A stretch of 5,399 bases of DNA from Alphaproteobacteria bacterium UBA2723 (GTDB taxonomy: Bacteria > Pseudomonadota > Alphaproteobacteria > RF32 > CAG-239): assembly GCA_002353835.1 (NCBI GenBank), contig DEKL01000059.1, forward strand, positions 29,665 through 35,063, given 5' to 3'. The translations under genes and the position numbers were made by a program. Below the pieces are notes generated by a model. That model did not search any database and was not told the origin of the DNA. It saw only the letters and a program-made list of their open reading frames with translations. How positions within the stretch are numbered: the stretch's first letter is position 1; every line of letters begins with the position of its first letter. Of the stretch, positions 5,337-5,399 are shown piece after piece.

Positions 5337-5399
5337 ATGGATACACAAGTTGCTAGTGAAGCTGCCAACCAACTCTCTATGTGGGCAATGGTTTGGTCA
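5337..5399 (+). CDS. tolQ: Start of a probable tolQ gene (3' end outside window)
   Basis: An ATG at 5337 with GAGGA four bases upstream (5328-5332) opens a frame that stays open to the end of the window: M-D-T-Q-V-A-S-E-A-A, then N-Q-L-S-M-W-A-M-V-W-S, 21 residues. A short M-D-x-Ala-rich head followed by [LF]-S-x-W-[AG]-[LM] is how many alphaproteobacterial TolQ proteins begin, just before their first transmembrane helix. TolQ is the inner-membrane stator of the Tol-Pal system, which uses proton motive force to keep the outer membrane attached during division. In most proteobacteria ybgC precedes tolQ; here it does not. With only 21 residues visible, the related ExbB or an unrelated protein cannot be excluded. 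A terminator upstream and a good ribosome-binding site show that a new transcription unit begins here. Confidence 0.5.
   Translation, partial: MDTQVASEAANQLSMWAMVWS

Overview
The window is AT-rich bacterial chromosome and looks alphaproteobacterial. The uracil-DNA glycosylase is the alphaproteobacterial form of the family 4-like enzymes: it has an N-terminal DWY segment, an F-D-G-C-x-L-K motif in place of a CxxC, and W-R-P-P-G-N-R in place of C-R-P-P-G-N-R. The TPR protein with a conserved C-terminal repeat block and the probable start of tolQ at the right edge fit the same group. Low G+C with otherwise normal gene architecture suggests one of the AT-rich, host-associated (for example gut) Rhodospirillales-like lineages. 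That placement is inference; there is no rRNA in the window.

Layout, left to right. (1) Positions 1-576, + strand: the C-terminal part of a phosphohexomutase, best matched to GlmM, with an altered sugar-binding loop. (2) Positions 592-2379, - strand: a 595-residue exported TPR protein that converges on glmM with a 15 bp gap. (3) Positions 2380-2511: an AT-rich divergent promoter region. It holds a very good sigma70-type promoter for the glycosylase, with its -10 so close to the ATG that the mRNA should be almost leaderless. For the TPR gene it holds a perfect -10, a duplicated start-codon region and a 10-codon upstream ORF. (4) Positions 2512-3276, +: the uracil-DNA glycosylase. (5) Positions 3353-4096 and 4109-4798, +: two exported proteins of unknown function, 12 bp apart. 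By eye they share a four-cysteine domain, so they look like an old tandem duplication. A 9 bp hairpin covers the Shine-Dalgarno of the first. (6) Positions 4881-5210, +: a three-helix, tryptophan-rich small membrane protein. A 14 bp AT-rich hairpin with a GAAA loop lies just before it, and a strong intrinsic terminator follows its stop directly. (7) From 5337, +: the first 21 codons of a gene that resembles tolQ.

How the genes relate. GlmM (UDP-GlcNAc synthesis for peptidoglycan and LPS), an exported TPR scaffold, two exported cysteine-containing proteins, a small membrane protein and probable TolQ make this mainly a cell-envelope neighbourhood; the DNA-repair glycosylase is the exception. 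The least understood part is 3353-5210: two related exported proteins plus a small membrane protein, with hairpins placed to control translation or transcription at two of the three starts. I found no mobile element, CRISPR array, tRNA or rRNA, and no gene-free stretch longer than about 130 bp.
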